This document shows, piece by piece, positions 33,476-43,677 of a DNA stretch of 64,000 bases. How positions within the stretch are numbered: the first letter of the stretch is position 1; each line of letters starts with the position of its first letter. The position numbers and the translations under genes were made by a program. This DNA comes from CAZWSX01 sp964636985 (GTDB taxonomy: Bacteria; Planctomycetota; Planctomycetia; Pirellulales; Pirellulaceae), in NCBI GenBank assembly GCA_964636985.1, contig CAZWSX010000008.1, forward strand, positions 183,955 through 247,954, given 5' to 3'. The notes beneath the pieces are model-generated. The model saw only the letters and a program-made list of their open reading frames with translations. It was not told where the DNA came from and made no database searches.

Positions 33476-36400
33476 ATGCACGTCGCCAACTCGTCGGAAA
33501 ACGCCACGCGTGGAAGCCATTCCCTTTGGTCGGTTGCGTTCGCGGGCGTTGTGGGCATGCAGTTCATGACGGCCCTGGCCGACAACGTGGTGCGTTGGTT
33601 CGTGATCGGCGCGGCTAAGGACTACGCGGCTGACAGCGACCCGGCGACTCACGCATGGATTTTGACGTTGGGGACGGTTTGCTTTGTGGCCCCTTTCCTG
33701 GCGCTGGCCGCCCCCGCCGGATTTCTGGCGGACCGGTGGTCTAAGCGGTCGACCGTGATTGGCTTGAAGTTGCTTGAAGTCGCCCTCGCGATGGCGACGC
33801 TGTTTGCCATCGGTTCAAAGAATGAGTCACTGCTGTTCGTGATGGTCACACTGCTAGGCGCTCAAGCGGCTCTCCTGGGGCCAGCCAAGGTGGGACTTAT
33901 TCCGGAGACGCTCGAGCCCGAGGCCCTTTCGTCGGCAAATGCTGTCTACGGGCTGAGTACCGTTGGCGCGACCATTTTGGGGCAAGCAATTGGCAGCGCG
34001 CTCAAGGATCAAGCCGGGCTCAAGGGTGCTGAGCATCTCATCTGGCCGGCTGTGGGGTTGATTTCGATCTCTGTTGGCGGGTTGTTGTTGAGTTTCCTGA
34101 TTGCTTCCACGCCAGCCGCCGATCCCAAGCGGCCGATTCCGTGGACTGGCCCGCTGCAAACGTGGGACGATCTGCGCGAGCTGTTTAAAGTACGCCCCCT
34201 CTTTCGCGTCGCCTTGGGAATTGCGTTCTTTTACGCGATTGGTTCGTTCGCCCAGTTCAACATTGATTTGATGACCACCGAGAGCCTGGTCGCCAACGGA
34301 AACGTCTCCGTGACCGAATCGGCCAAGACGCCGTTGCTCGCTTCGCTCGTCCTTGGGGTTTGCATCGGAAGCGTGCTGGCCGCCTGGCTCTCAGGCGATC
34401 ACGTCGAACTGGGGCTGCTGCCGATCGGTGCGTTCGGCGTATCGATGTTTTCCATGATGCTATGTCTGGTGCCCGATCGGTTGTTCGACGGCGGTTCCAC
34501 GCTGAACGCGTCGTACATCTCGGCGTTGGTGTTGCTGCTGGGTTTAGGTGTTTCGGCGGGCCTGTTCAGTGTGCCGCTGGAGGCTTACTTGCAGCATCGA
34601 AGCGATCCGCAGCGGTTGGGCTCGATCCTCTCGGCCTCGAACTTCATGACGTTCTCCGGGGTCCTTATCTCGGCAGTTGCCTTCTATTTTGCCAAGACGC
34701 TTCGCGGTGGTCAGATCGAAGGTGCTTCGGCTAGTCTGCTCGATTCGCAGCGGATGTTCCTGGTGGCCGGACTTTTGACTCTGCCGATCTTCTTTTATGT
34801 CGTCGTATTGATCCCCCAGGCCTGGATTCGGTTCTTTGTGTTCCTGGGGTCGAGGGTCGCTTATCGCGTCAAAGTGACGGGCTTTGAGAACTTGCCCAAG
34901 CATGGAGGCGCGGTGATTTGCCCCAATCACGTCTCGTACGTCGACGCCGTGTTGCTCTCGATGACGACCAGCCGCCCCATTCGGATGATCGCCTGGAGCG
35001 GCAACTTCGAAAACGCCTTCATGAAGTGGTTTGCCAACTTATTCGGCGTGATCCTCATCAACCCGACGCGGCCCAAGCTGATTGTGGCCGGCCTCAAGGA
35101 GGCCCGGCAGGCCGTGCTACAAGGCGACTTGGTCTGCATTTTCCCGGAGGGAGGCATTTCCCGATCCGGTCAGCTGTTGGGGTTCCGGCCCGGTGTGACG
35201 AAAATCATCGAGGGGACCGGCGCTCCGGTAATTCCGGTCTATCTGGATGGCTTGTGGGGAAGTATCTTCAGCTACGCTGGCGGCAGGTTCTTTTGGAAGA
35301 TTCCCCAGCACCTCCCCTACTCCGTATCGATCCGATTTGGCAAGCCCGTCCACGATCTGCGCGACGTTCACCAGCTGCGCACGGTCGTCGCGGAATTGGG
35401 AACCGAGTCGGTATCCAAACGCACGCACGAAGCCATGATTCCTGCCCGCAGTTTTATTCGCCGTTGCAAAGACCGACTCCGTGTCAGCAAGTTCGCCGAC
35501 TCGATGGGGGCGGACTCCACCGGCGGCGAGGCCTTGATGCGGAGCCTGATCGCGCGGCGGTTGTTGCGTGGCATGTTGGGCGACGATGAAAAGAACGTTG
35601 GCATCCTGATCCCGCCTGGCTTGCCCGCCATCATCGCCAACGCGGCGATGGCGCTCGACAAGCGCGTGGCCGTCAATTTGAACTACACGGCCAATGCCTC
35701 GGGATTGAATGCCTGTGCCGAAGTCGCCGAGTTAAAACACATCATCACCAGCCGCAAAGTGCTGGAAAAATTAGAAATCAAGGAAAGTGAACTCTCAACC
35801 AAGGTCATCTATTTGGAAGATCTGCGGGACAAGGTCTCGCTGCTCGACAAAGCGATTGGCTGGTGGTCGGCTTACGTGTCTCCAGCGCAGACACTGGAAC
35901 TTCGGCTGGGCCTGAACGGTGTCAACCCAGACGATGTCGCCAGCATCATCTTCACCTCCGGTTCGACGGGCGTTCCCAAAGGGGTCATGCTGACTCATGC
36001 CAACATCCAGTACAACGTCGAGGCGATTAACCAGGCGGTTCGTCTTACGCCCCACGACGTGCTGATCGGCGTGTTGCCGTTCTTCCACGTGTTCGGCTAC
36101 ACCGTGACGATGTGGGGCCCGATGTCGCTCGATATCAAAGGGGCGTACCACTTCAGCCCGCTCGATGCCAAGCAAATCGGCAAGTTGACCCAAAAGCACA
36201 AGGGAACGCTGCTGTTGTGCACGCCGACGTTCCTGCGAACCTACGTACGCCGCATCGACAAGGAAGAGTTCGCGACTCTCGACGTTGTCGTCACCGGCGC
36301 TGAAAAGCTGCCGCCTGAGTTGGGTGCGGCTTTCAAGGAGAAATTCGGAGTGGAGCCTGTCGAAGGCTTCGGCGCCACTGAAACGACGCCGCTGGTTGCC

Positions 36401-37033
36401 GTGAACATTCCGCCTAGTCGTAGCGAGGGACATTGGCACGTCGACCGCAAAGCCGGGACGGTTGGCCGGCCGGTCACCGGTTGCACCGTTCGCGTCGTCA
36501 ATCCCGAGACGGGCGAAGAACTTCCCCACGGCCAGCAAGGGATGCTGTACGTGAAAGGCCCCAACATCATGAAGGGGTATTACAACGCTCCGGAAGCGAC
36601 CGAGAAGGTCCTCAAGGACGGGTGGTACAAGACCGGCGACCTGGCGATCGTTGATGAGGATGGCTTTGTCACGATCACGGGCCGGCTAAGCCGGTTCTCG
36701 AAGATCGGCGGCGAAATGGTCCCGCACATCCAGATCGAAGAAGGGATCAACCGCCAACTGGGCGCAGGCGAGGAACTGAAGGCCGTCGTGACAGCGGTGC
36801 CCGACGCGAAGAAAGGCGAGCGTCTAATTGTGCTCCATCTGGCGATGGACAAAACGCCTAAGGAATTGTGCGACGGACTCTCGGCCGCGGGCGTGCCTAA
36901 TCTTTTCATCCCGGGGACCGATTCGTTCTTTCAAGTCGACTCGATCCCGGCGCTGGCCAGCGGTAAGCTCGATCTGAAAAAAATGAAGGAGATGGCCGAG
37001 GAAGTCACCGGCAGGGCGAAGCAGCCGGCTTAA
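33476..37033 (+). CDS. MFS transporter / acyltransferase / acyl-CoA ligase fusion
   Basis: An 1185-residue membrane protein with three parts. Residues 1-460: 12-helix major facilitator domain. About 475-690: PlsC-type acyltransferase with Hx4D in NHVSYVDAV and FPEGGIS. About 690-1185: AMP-binding ligase with IIFTSGSTGVPKGVMLTH. This joins activities seen separately in LplT (lysophospholipid flippase) and Aas (2-acyl-GPE acyltransferase/acyl-ACP synthetase). It probably brings a lysophospholipid or acyl group in and re-acylates it, keeping the membrane intact. ATG 33476 has GGGAG 7 bases before it; in-frame ATG 33440 has none. Confidence 0.9.
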   Translation: MHVANSSENATRGSHSLWSVAFAGVVGMQFMTALADNVVRWFVIGAAKDYAADSDPATHAWILTLGTVCFVAPFLALAAPAGFLADRWSKRSTVIGLKLLEVALAMATLFAIGSKNESLLFVMVTLLGAQAALLGPAKVGLIPETLEPEALSSANAVYGLSTVGATILGQAIGSALKDQAGLKGAEHLIWPAVGLISISVGGLLLSFLIASTPAADPKRPIPWTGPLQTWDDLRELFKVRPLFRVALGIAFFYAIGSFAQFNIDLMTTESLVANGNVSVTESAKTPLLASLVLGVCIGSVLAAWLSGDHVELGLLPIGAFGVSMFSMMLCLVPDRLFDGGSTLNASYISALVLLLGLGVSAGLFSVPLEAYLQHRSDPQRLGSILSASNFMTFSGVLISAVAFYFAKTLRGGQIEGASASLLDSQRMFLVAGLLTLPIFFYVVVLIPQAWIRFFVFLGSRVAYRVKVTGFENLPKHGGAVICPNHVSYVDAVLLSMTTSRPIRMIAWSGNFENAFMKWFANLFGVILINPTRPKLIVAGLKEARQAVLQGDLVCIFPEGGISRSGQLLGFRPGVTKIIEGTGAPVIPVYLDGLWGSIFSYAGGRFFWKIPQHLPYSVSIRFGKPVHDLRDVHQLRTVVAELGTESVSKRTHEAMIPARSFIRRCKDRLRVSKFADSMGADSTGGEALMRSLIARRLLRGMLGDDEKNVGILIPPGLPAIIANAAMALDKRVAVNLNYTANASGLNACAEVAELKHIITSRKVLEKLEIKESELSTKVIYLEDLRDKVSLLDKAIGWWSAYVSPAQTLELRLGLNGVNPDDVASIIFTSGSTGVPKGVMLTHANIQYNVEAINQAVRLTPHDVLIGVLPFFHVFGYTVTMWGPMSLDIKGAYHFSPLDAKQIGKLTQKHKGTLLLCTPTFLRTYVRRIDKEEFATLDVVVTGAEKLPPELGAAFKEKFGVEPVEGFGATETTPLVAVNIPPSRSEGHWHVDRKAGTVGRPVTGCTVRVVNPETGEELPHGQQGMLYVKGPNIMKGYYNAPEATEKVLKDGWYKTGDLAIVDEDGFVTITGRLSRFSKIGGEMVPHIQIEEGINRQLGAGEELKAVVTAVPDAKKGERLIVLHLAMDKTPKELCDGLSAAGVPNLFIPGTDSFFQVDSIPALASGKLDLKKMKEMAEEVTGRAKQPA

Positions 37034-37045
37034 CTCACGCGTGGC

Positions 37046-37780
37046 TTAGGAGCCTCCCTTGACGCCCTCGTAGTCCGGCGAGTACCGAGGTAGTCGATGC
37101 GGTTGCACGTCGGCCTGAATCTCACAACCCGGTAGCGCACTCTTCAACCGTGCGTAGCCGGTCTCAGTAATTGCCGTGCCGCGTAGCCATATGTGTTTCA
37201 GGTTGGTCATCTTTGCCAAGTGGTCCATTCCCGCGTCGGTGACGTTGGTTCCGGTTAGCGAAATCTGCTCCAAATCTGTAAGCACCACCAGTTGACCCAA
37301 ACCATCATCGGTGATGGGAAGACCGTCTAGCAGCAGGATCCGAAGTTTCCGACACGCCAACAGGTGGCGCAGCCCCCGGTCGGTCACCTTCGTGTGATTG
37401 AGTCGAACTCGCTCGACCGTGGGCACATCCGCCAAGTAGCGAAGGTCTGCATCGGTCGCAGGGGTGAGCATAATCTGTACACTTGTAACCTCACCGAAGG
37501 CTTCCTCGCGGATCCAGGGATGCAGCCATTTGTGGGCAAGCGGTTTGTAATATCCGTCTTTGCCTTGGTAGCGGTATCCCATCGTGGTAAAGGGGCCGTG
37601 ACGCGCGGCGGTTAACTCATAGAAACGTCGCACCGCAGTCCGTTGACGGATCAACTGCTTCATCCACAGGCCGAGGACGACGCAGCAGATCGTCATCACG
37701 ATCAGCAGCGTGCGGAGGCTGAAGCTGAACCAACTGCCTTGTCTGGGGCGTGGTTTGGATTGTGGTTCGTCGTCAGACAT
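37046..37780 (-). CDS. Membrane-anchored leucine-rich-repeat protein
   Basis: A 244-residue protein. A short polar N-terminus precedes one transmembrane segment (about 21-40; FSLRTLLIVMTICCVVLGLW, a common planctomycete leader). The C-terminal half has leucine-rich repeats of the VTDxGLxxL type (for example TKVTDRGLRHL, TNVTDAGMDHL). Function unknown. ATG 37780 has AAGGA 7 bases upstream. It is convergent with the MFS/acyltransferase fusion. Confidence 0.82.
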   Translation of the reverse strand: MSDDEPQSKPRPRQGSWFSFSLRTLLIVMTICCVVLGLWMKQLIRQRTAVRRFYELTAARHGPFTTMGYRYQGKDGYYKPLAHKWLHPWIREEAFGEVTSVQIMLTPATDADLRYLADVPTVERVRLNHTKVTDRGLRHLLACRKLRILLLDGLPITDDGLGQLVVLTDLEQISLTGTNVTDAGMDHLAKMTNLKHIWLRGTAITETGYARLKSALPGCEIQADVQPHRLPRYSPDYEGVKGGS

Positions 37781-37911
37781 GGGGTGTCCTTCCGCGTGTT
37801 CTCGCTGACGTCCTTGGTCACGCCGAGTGGTTATTATATTGGCTGGCGTTGATCGGTTGACCTCTGAACCTTCATGCCTCAAGCCTTCCTTTAGAACCGA
37901 AAGAACGCAGC

Positions 37912-39195
37912 ATGTTAAATCGAAGAGATTTCTTAGGCGCCGCAGGCGCAGGGGTGACGCTAGTTCCCACCTTGCTATCGTCAGTCGCTCGTGCCCAGCA
38001 AACGCCGTCCAAACGCAAGCGGATGGCCGTGCTCACCACGGAGTGGAGCTACGGCAAGCACGCGTGGCACATGGCGGAGCGATTCCTGGTGGGCTATCCC
38101 GTCGACGGCCATTGGCACAAACCGGAGATCGACGTCGTTTCCGCCTACGTTGACCAGAAGCCCGACAACGATCTGAGCGTGAGCCGCTCGAAGGAATTCG
38201 GCTTTACGATCTACCCAACCGTTGCCGAAGCTCTTCGCTGCGGCGGCGATAAACTAGCGGTTGATTGCGTCCTACTTATTGGTGAGCACGGAAAGTACGA
38301 ACTGACCGAGTACAAACAAACCAAGTACCCGCGCTACGAATTGTTCAAGCAGGCAGCCGACGTTTTCCGTAAGGATGGCACGGCGGTCCCCGTCTTCAAC
38401 GACAAGCACCTCTCGTGGAAATGGGAGTGGGCGAAGGAAATGGTCGACCTTTCCAAGGAACTTAAATTTGCGTTCACGGCCGGATCGTCGTTGCCCGTCA
38501 CATGGCGGATGCCGGCCACCGAGATGCCTTATGGGGCCGATGTCGAAGAACTGATGTGCGTGGCGATCGGCTCGATCGACAGCTACGATTTCCACGCCCT
38601 GGAAGTGATCCAGTGCATGGCCGAACGCCGCCGTGGCGGCGAGACAGGCGTCGTCGCCCTGCAAGCCTTGCAAGGTGATGCTGTCTGGAAGGCGATGGAA
38701 GCGGGCAGCTGGAAAGGCGGCGGCTGGGATCCCAGGCTTTTTGAAGCTTGTCTCTCACGCACGCAAACGTTGCACCAACCCGAGACGTTCAGCCATCGCT
38801 ACCCGACGACGGCACAAATGCGTGAGTGGGTGAAAGAGCCGATTCTCTACCGATTCGAGTACGCCGACGGCGTGAAAGCAACGATGCTCCTGATGAACGG
38901 CCTGGTGGGCGACTTCACGTTCGCCGCCCGGCTGAAAGGGGAGAAGGAGCCCCTGTCGACGCTGTTCTATCTACCGCCGAATCCGAACGTAACCTATTCC
39001 GCCTCGCTGATGGCGAAGGCCGAGGAGACGTTCCTGACCGGCAAGTCGCCCTATCCCGTTGAGCGAACGCTTCTGACCGGTGGCCTGGTTGAGGCAGGCG
39101 TTCAATCGCTGGGCAAAGGCCAGAAACGGTTGGAGACGCCGCACCTGGCGATCCGCTACCAGGCGCCCAAGGAATCGACTTTCGCCCGGACATAG
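37912..39195 (+). CDS. Tat-exported protein of unknown function
   Basis: A 427-residue protein with a twin-arginine signal (RRDFLGAAGAG, residues 4-14, cut near ARAQ). The mature part is soluble and has no motif I can name with certainty; pieces such as WSYGKHAWHMAERFLVGY and PVFNDKHLSWKWEWAKEM look conserved and might form an Rossmann-like fold. The upstream membrane LRR gene is divergent. It may belong to a planctomycete-restricted exported family. Confidence 0.78.
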   Translation: MLNRRDFLGAAGAGVTLVPTLLSSVARAQQTPSKRKRMAVLTTEWSYGKHAWHMAERFLVGYPVDGHWHKPEIDVVSAYVDQKPDNDLSVSRSKEFGFTIYPTVAEALRCGGDKLAVDCVLLIGEHGKYELTEYKQTKYPRYELFKQAADVFRKDGTAVPVFNDKHLSWKWEWAKEMVDLSKELKFAFTAGSSLPVTWRMPATEMPYGADVEELMCVAIGSIDSYDFHALEVIQCMAERRRGGETGVVALQALQGDAVWKAMEAGSWKGGGWDPRLFEACLSRTQTLHQPETFSHRYPTTAQMREWVKEPILYRFEYADGVKATMLLMNGLVGDFTFAARLKGEKEPLSTLFYLPPNPNVTYSASLMAKAEETFLTGKSPYPVERTLLTGGLVEAGVQSLGKGQKRLETPHLAIRYQAPKESTFART

Positions 39196-39289
39196 TGTCG
39201 GGCGATTTCGTCGAAGATTTTGTTTCATCGGCAATTTCAATGTGCTAGATTCGCCCGCTGGGGAACCTCTTCCGGCGGGAGATCGCGGC

Positions 39290-41035
39290 ATGCCAGCCGA
39301 CTTTGACGTCGCATCTATCGCTCGTCCGCGCCGACTGTGGTACGCCCCCTCGGTGGCAAAGTACCTGTGGCTGCTCATCTTGGCTGTAACCATCTTGTTT
39401 ATTGCCGATCGCTGGGATTGGCCTGTATTCCGCGAGCGCAAGGGCTGGCCCGTCTTGATCGCGGTCGCCGTCGTTGGCGTCGGCATGACGTTACTCGGGG
39501 TGGGCGTCGCGATCGGTTGGCTCTTCAAGCGGCGAATCCAGTTTGGCATGTCGACGGCCATGACGATGGTCGCCTTGATCGCCGTCGCTTTGGGTTGGCT
39601 GGTGTGGGAACTCGACCGCGCGAAAAAGGAACATGACGCGGTCGAGAAAATTGTCGCCTTGGGAGGAGGCGTCTATCGCAGGGGAAATACAGGAAAGACG
39701 GGAGGCCCCTGGACAAATGCCGGCCCAACGGTGATCACAGGGATGGCGACGCAGGGCTACGCGCCTCCCGTACCCGACTTCCTCACAAAGTGGTTGGGAA
39801 CGGAATTCTTTTCTACGGTAGACACCGTTTCCTTGTCCCAGCCGGCCGATTTGACGCGGGCGGGCTTTGGCGACGGCAGAACGACAGTAACCGTCGGCGA
39901 AGAAGAGATGCGAAGCGTGGGGCAATTCTCCCAGCTCAAATATCTTCGGCTGGCCAAAACTTCCGTGAACGATGACGGGCTACGGCATTTGCGAAACTGC
40001 CGGCGCCTCAAAATGCTGGTCCTCGATGACGCGCCGATTAGCGATGTCGGGCTCGCGGGCCTGCGAGAATTAACGGAGCTGACGGACCTTTCACTTAAAG
40101 GGACACAGGTCACCGATCTTGGGTTACAGAATCTGCGGGGTCTCACAGAACTAGTGAACCTTAAGCTTGATGGTACGCAAGTCACGGATGCTGGAATGGT
40201 TCACTTGCGTGGGTTCAAGAAGTTGAGAACTCTTTCCCTCTCTAACACTCGCGTGACCTGCAAGGGCCTAACGCCATTGAAGGAGCTGTCGCAGTTATCT
40301 TGGCTAGATCTCGCGTCGACAGGCGTCGGCGACAACGCTATTGAGGAGTTGGCCGCGCTTACCCAACTGAACGGGCTAACGCTTCAATCAACACAAATTG
40401 GAGATCGAGGCTGCGAGCAACTCGTGGCGCTGAAGGGGTTGAGCAGTCTCAATCTCGGCGGGACACAGGTCACCGATTCTGGCGTGCCACATTTGGCCAA
40501 GCTGCCGAAACTCGGAATGCTAACGCTGGCCGATGCGCGGGTCTCCGATACGGGATGCGAAGCATTTCGAAACTTTCCGGCCCTGACCTCTCTAGACCTG
40601 TCGTCGACTCCATTGACCGATGGTGCACTCGTCCATTTGCTCGCGAATGCGAAAATTACTTCTTTAGAACTCAACGACACTCAGATCACCGACCAGGGAT
40701 TGGCACGGCTGAAAGAGCAGCCAGCTTTGGAGAACCTCGGCTTTGCTGGTTGCAATGTGTCGGACGCTGGCATTGCACACCTGCAGGGACTGAAGCTACT
40801 CATCGCAGTTGACTTGAGCCGAACTAAGATCACTAGCGAAGGCTTAAAGAGCATCGCCGCTCTGCCGGCTTTGGATTCGCTTCGCCTTGATGAGACAGAG
40901 ATCGATGATGCCAGCTTGCCCAATTTGGTGACCGCTCCCGTCCTGCGAGTGATTTTTATGGAGAGATCTAAAGTCACTAAGGCCGGCGCGGACTCGTTCA
41001 AGCTGCTCAAACCGGGCTGCAGCGTATTTCCGTGA
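39290..41035 (+). CDS. Membrane-anchored leucine-rich-repeat protein, larger
   Basis: A 581-residue protein. Three transmembrane segments lie near 20-40, 55-80 and 85-105. After a linker, more than a dozen leucine-rich repeats of about 23 residues follow from about 200 to the end (repeat unit like LTDLSLKGTQVTDLGLQNL). It resembles the smaller LRR protein at 37046 in repeat type. The repeats could bind another protein outside the membrane; nothing points to a substrate. ATG 39290 has GGGAG 7 bases upstream; the long reading frame upstream overlaps the preceding gene. Confidence 0.83.
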   Translation: MPADFDVASIARPRRLWYAPSVAKYLWLLILAVTILFIADRWDWPVFRERKGWPVLIAVAVVGVGMTLLGVGVAIGWLFKRRIQFGMSTAMTMVALIAVALGWLVWELDRAKKEHDAVEKIVALGGGVYRRGNTGKTGGPWTNAGPTVITGMATQGYAPPVPDFLTKWLGTEFFSTVDTVSLSQPADLTRAGFGDGRTTVTVGEEEMRSVGQFSQLKYLRLAKTSVNDDGLRHLRNCRRLKMLVLDDAPISDVGLAGLRELTELTDLSLKGTQVTDLGLQNLRGLTELVNLKLDGTQVTDAGMVHLRGFKKLRTLSLSNTRVTCKGLTPLKELSQLSWLDLASTGVGDNAIEELAALTQLNGLTLQSTQIGDRGCEQLVALKGLSSLNLGGTQVTDSGVPHLAKLPKLGMLTLADARVSDTGCEAFRNFPALTSLDLSSTPLTDGALVHLLANAKITSLELNDTQITDQGLARLKEQPALENLGFAGCNVSDAGIAHLQGLKLLIAVDLSRTKITSEGLKSIAALPALDSLRLDETEIDDASLPNLVTAPVLRVIFMERSKVTKAGADSFKLLKPGCSVFP

Positions 41036-41058
41036 GAAGGCTGGCGGCTAACGCTTGA

Positions 41059-42189
41059 TCACTCGTACGGCGTTAGCAAGAGCTTGAGCACGATGTGCTC
41101 GTCGCGCATGCAGTCGATCATGGGTTCCAACGCAACCAGCCCGGCGCCTGGGAATTTACTGTTTTCGATGCAATACCGCGTGCCATCTTTCATCAGCAAT
41201 TCAAACACTTGCTCGCGGAACATGGCGTCCTCGAGATTTGCCCAACTGGCGAAGAAGCTCGGTTGAGCGCCCGCCTGGCCGAACCCTGCGGTTGTAATAG
41301 TTAACCCTCCGGTTCCCTCGCGGTGCCGCCACGACGCGATCGTGGCTTGATCGTGGTTCGGATCGAACCCCGATGCAACAAGCACGTACCGGGCGATTTG
41401 CCTCGCCGGTCCGTTGGCTGGTGAAGGCTCTTCCTGGTTGACCACAAAAACATGGGAATGTTTGAGAAGTCCCAGAACATACGGGGCAATCGTCGGCATT
41501 GTGGCCTCGGCCAGCTGATAAGGAGGCACTTCGGCCTTGACGAGAAACAACTGGTCGACGCCGGCCGCGGCCGGAACTGTACGAACCGCCCGCTCGAGCG
41601 CCGCCCAAGATTCGTTGGAGATAGCGTCCATGGCGGCCTTGGTCACCTCCTGGTGCCAGGTTCCCTCGCCGAGGAGCGCGGGATCAAAATCGACGCTATG
41701 AACCCATTTGCTTCCAAGGGGCTTGAAGGTCGCGACGACAGGGACGCGGGCCCCTACGCGATGCTCCGATCCGAGGACTGCGTCCACCTGTCCTTGAAAG
41801 ATCTTCACGCAGTGCCAGGGCCGCGGTTCTTCCTGGTAGGGAAGCGTTGTTCCGTTGCCCAGATCGGCGAGCACCGCGATGAGATTTTGCTCAGCATCAA
41901 ATACAATGCCCGGCAGAATGGTCCCTTTGGCAAAGCGTCGCCGCGATGAGATGAGAGTGACCAGCGATAGCAAAGCAAATAGCAGGAATACACCAAAGGG
42001 GAGGACCGCTACCCACGGCGCACAGAAAAAGATGCCGATGGTTGCCAGCAACGGGAGCCCTAGCACCAGGAAATACGAGAGCTTGTTGATGTAGAGATCG
42101 CGCGTGAGGGAGTAGGGAATCCGGCACGGAAACGACCCCTCCATCAGCGGCTTGATTTCCACCCTCTCTTCTTCTGTCCTTTGCGCCAT
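41059..42189 (-). CDS. Membrane protein of unknown function (DUF3239-like)
   Basis: A 376-residue protein. Two transmembrane segments lie near 38-57 and 60-82; the rest is cytoplasmic. Pieces such as FAKGTILPGIVFDAEQNLIAVLADLGNG resemble the DUF3239 group, which is of unknown role. It is convergent with the LRR gene and separated by 900 bases from the regulator gene upstream. Confidence 0.68.
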   Translation of the reverse strand: MAQRTEEERVEIKPLMEGSFPCRIPYSLTRDLYINKLSYFLVLGLPLLATIGIFFCAPWVAVLPFGVFLLFALLSLVTLISSRRRFAKGTILPGIVFDAEQNLIAVLADLGNGTTLPYQEEPRPWHCVKIFQGQVDAVLGSEHRVGARVPVVATFKPLGSKWVHSVDFDPALLGEGTWHQEVTKAAMDAISNESWAALERAVRTVPAAAGVDQLFLVKAEVPPYQLAEATMPTIAPYVLGLLKHSHVFVVNQEEPSPANGPARQIARYVLVASGFDPNHDQATIASWRHREGTGGLTITTAGFGQAGAQPSFFASWANLEDAMFREQVFELLMKDGTRYCIENSKFPGAGLVALEPMIDCMRDEHIVLKLLLTPYE

Positions 42190-43104
42190 CGCAATTCGCC
42201 TGACAACAAGTCGTTTGCTGTACCAGCTTTTTCAGGAAAGCCGCCCCTCAATGAGCCGCTTATCATACGGCGTCGGATGACCGGTGGGTGACTTGCGAGG
42301 GATTGCGCGAACCAAGACTGGGCTGGTCCGTATCCATAAAGAGGGTGGCTGGCTGTCGAATGTGAAAAAATTCGTCGGCTTCTTTCTGCCACGATATCGT
42401 CGCCATCATTTGCCCATGCGGAACGCTCGTAGCGGAAACTGCCCGTAAAATCGGCATCTTGAGTTTTTCCGGAACTCTTGTAACCGTTTCCATTGCCAGT
42501 ACGTCGCCAGTCCCTACGACTGATGCGAGTCTTGCTAAAGTCGCCGCCTATCTTAGGGCGAAATTAACCAAGGGCGACTGATCCTCGTCGACCGCTCGCG
42601 GCATTGCCGCGCTCGACCGACGAGGGGCAATTGCCCGAGGGGGGGACCCTCAACACCAGGACGCTTCGGCGCCCGCCAAATTCGTTGCAACGTGTCCGTT
42701 GACCCACGAGCGCGTTCGCGTAGGTGTCGAGTTCCTTTCCGACCACGTGCACTTTCGCCGAGTGCATGCTGTCGACTGAACGGTGATTGCGAAGATAGGA
42801 CGACAACCCCAACCTGAACGCTTGCGTGAAGTTGGGGAGCTTAGCCGCAAGTTGTGCAGTCCTTGCTCGCACTGGCCGATGAAGTCAAAGACGGCGCGGA
42901 TCAGAGGGAACTGAGCCCAAGCCACGAAGACACTGCCGAACGTTGCCCCGATACGGTTCGTCCTGCCAGCCGGCCAATACCCACAGCCGCTGAGAAGGAA
43001 CGACAAAGGCTGAACCGGACGAACAGGGGTGACACGTCGAGACTGCCAGTACACGGCTGGCGTCCGGCGACCAAGACCACGAGTGTGTAACGGAGAAGCC
43101 TGCG
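42190..43104. other. Long gap without a convincing gene
   Basis: 915 bases before the BldC-receiver gene. Short frames on the minus strand (for example 42263-42493) lack family features and ribosome sites. A compound inverted repeat lies at 42583-42625 (CCTCGTCG...CGACGAGG, with an inner GCGGC/GCCGC pair). The gap may hold a long leader or regulatory DNA for the regulator. I found no tRNA or riboswitch shape. Confidence 0.5.
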
Positions 43105-43677
43105 ATGAAGGTCTTCACTACTGGACAGGTCGCAAAGATCTGTAAAGTGGCCCCACGCACGGTCAGCAAATGGTTCGATTCGGGACGCCTCAAAGGCTAC
43201 CGGATCCCCGGATCGCAAGACCGTCGTATTCCGCGCGAATACCTGATTAAGTTCCTTAAAGAACACGGAATGCCTCTTGGCGACCTCGAAGACGAGGCTA
43301 TGGCCAAGGTGCTGATCGTGGCTCAAGATCAGGTGTTAATCGAGAACCTTAAACGGGAATTGCCGCTCGAGAAGTCGTTCAAGGTGGCTGTGGCCGCCAG
43401 CGGCTTCGAGGCCGGCATCCAAGCCGAAAGCTTCCATCCCGATTCGATTATCGCGGATTTTTCAATCGGTAAAGTCGAGGCTCTGCAGATTTGCCAAAAC
43501 CTGCGGAAGAACCCCGATTTCGCCGAAACGATTCTGATTGCCTTGCTGCCCGACGATGGAAGCCCCATGAGCTTCGATCGCTCGAGCATCAACGAAACGT
43601 TCAAGAAGCCGTTTGACGCCAAACTTCTGGCTGAACGACTCCGCACGCTGATTGGCGCTCGCAAAGAATTGGTTTAA
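43105..43677 (+). CDS. BldC-type HTH joined to a receiver-like domain
   Basis: A 190-residue regulator. Residues 1-58 are a MerR/BldC-type helix-turn-helix (TTGQVAKICKVAPRTVSKWFDSG, then RRIPREYLIKFLKEH). Residues 66-185 form a receiver: the acceptor Asp is in IIADFSIG and the conserved Lys in FKKPF. The acidic pocket at the first strand reads VAQDQ, with only one acid, so phosphorylation may be altered. This architecture is typical of planctomycetes. A good intrinsic terminator follows. The upstream gap of 915 bases suggests complex control. Confidence 0.85.
   Translation: MKVFTTGQVAKICKVAPRTVSKWFDSGRLKGYRIPGSQDRRIPREYLIKFLKEHGMPLGDLEDEAMAKVLIVAQDQVLIENLKRELPLEKSFKVAVAASGFEAGIQAESFHPDSIIADFSIGKVEALQICQNLRKNPDFAETILIALLPDDGSPMSFDRSSINETFKKPFDAKLLAERLRTLIGARKELV

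Noticed and set aside
42263..42493. 76-residue minus-strand frame in the 915-base gap
   Set aside because: No ribosome site before its ATG and no recognisable pattern; kept only as part of the gap description.
42564..43054. Overlapping minus-strand frames rich in Arg and Ser
   Set aside because: Composition typical of GC-rich antisense frames, with no family features.
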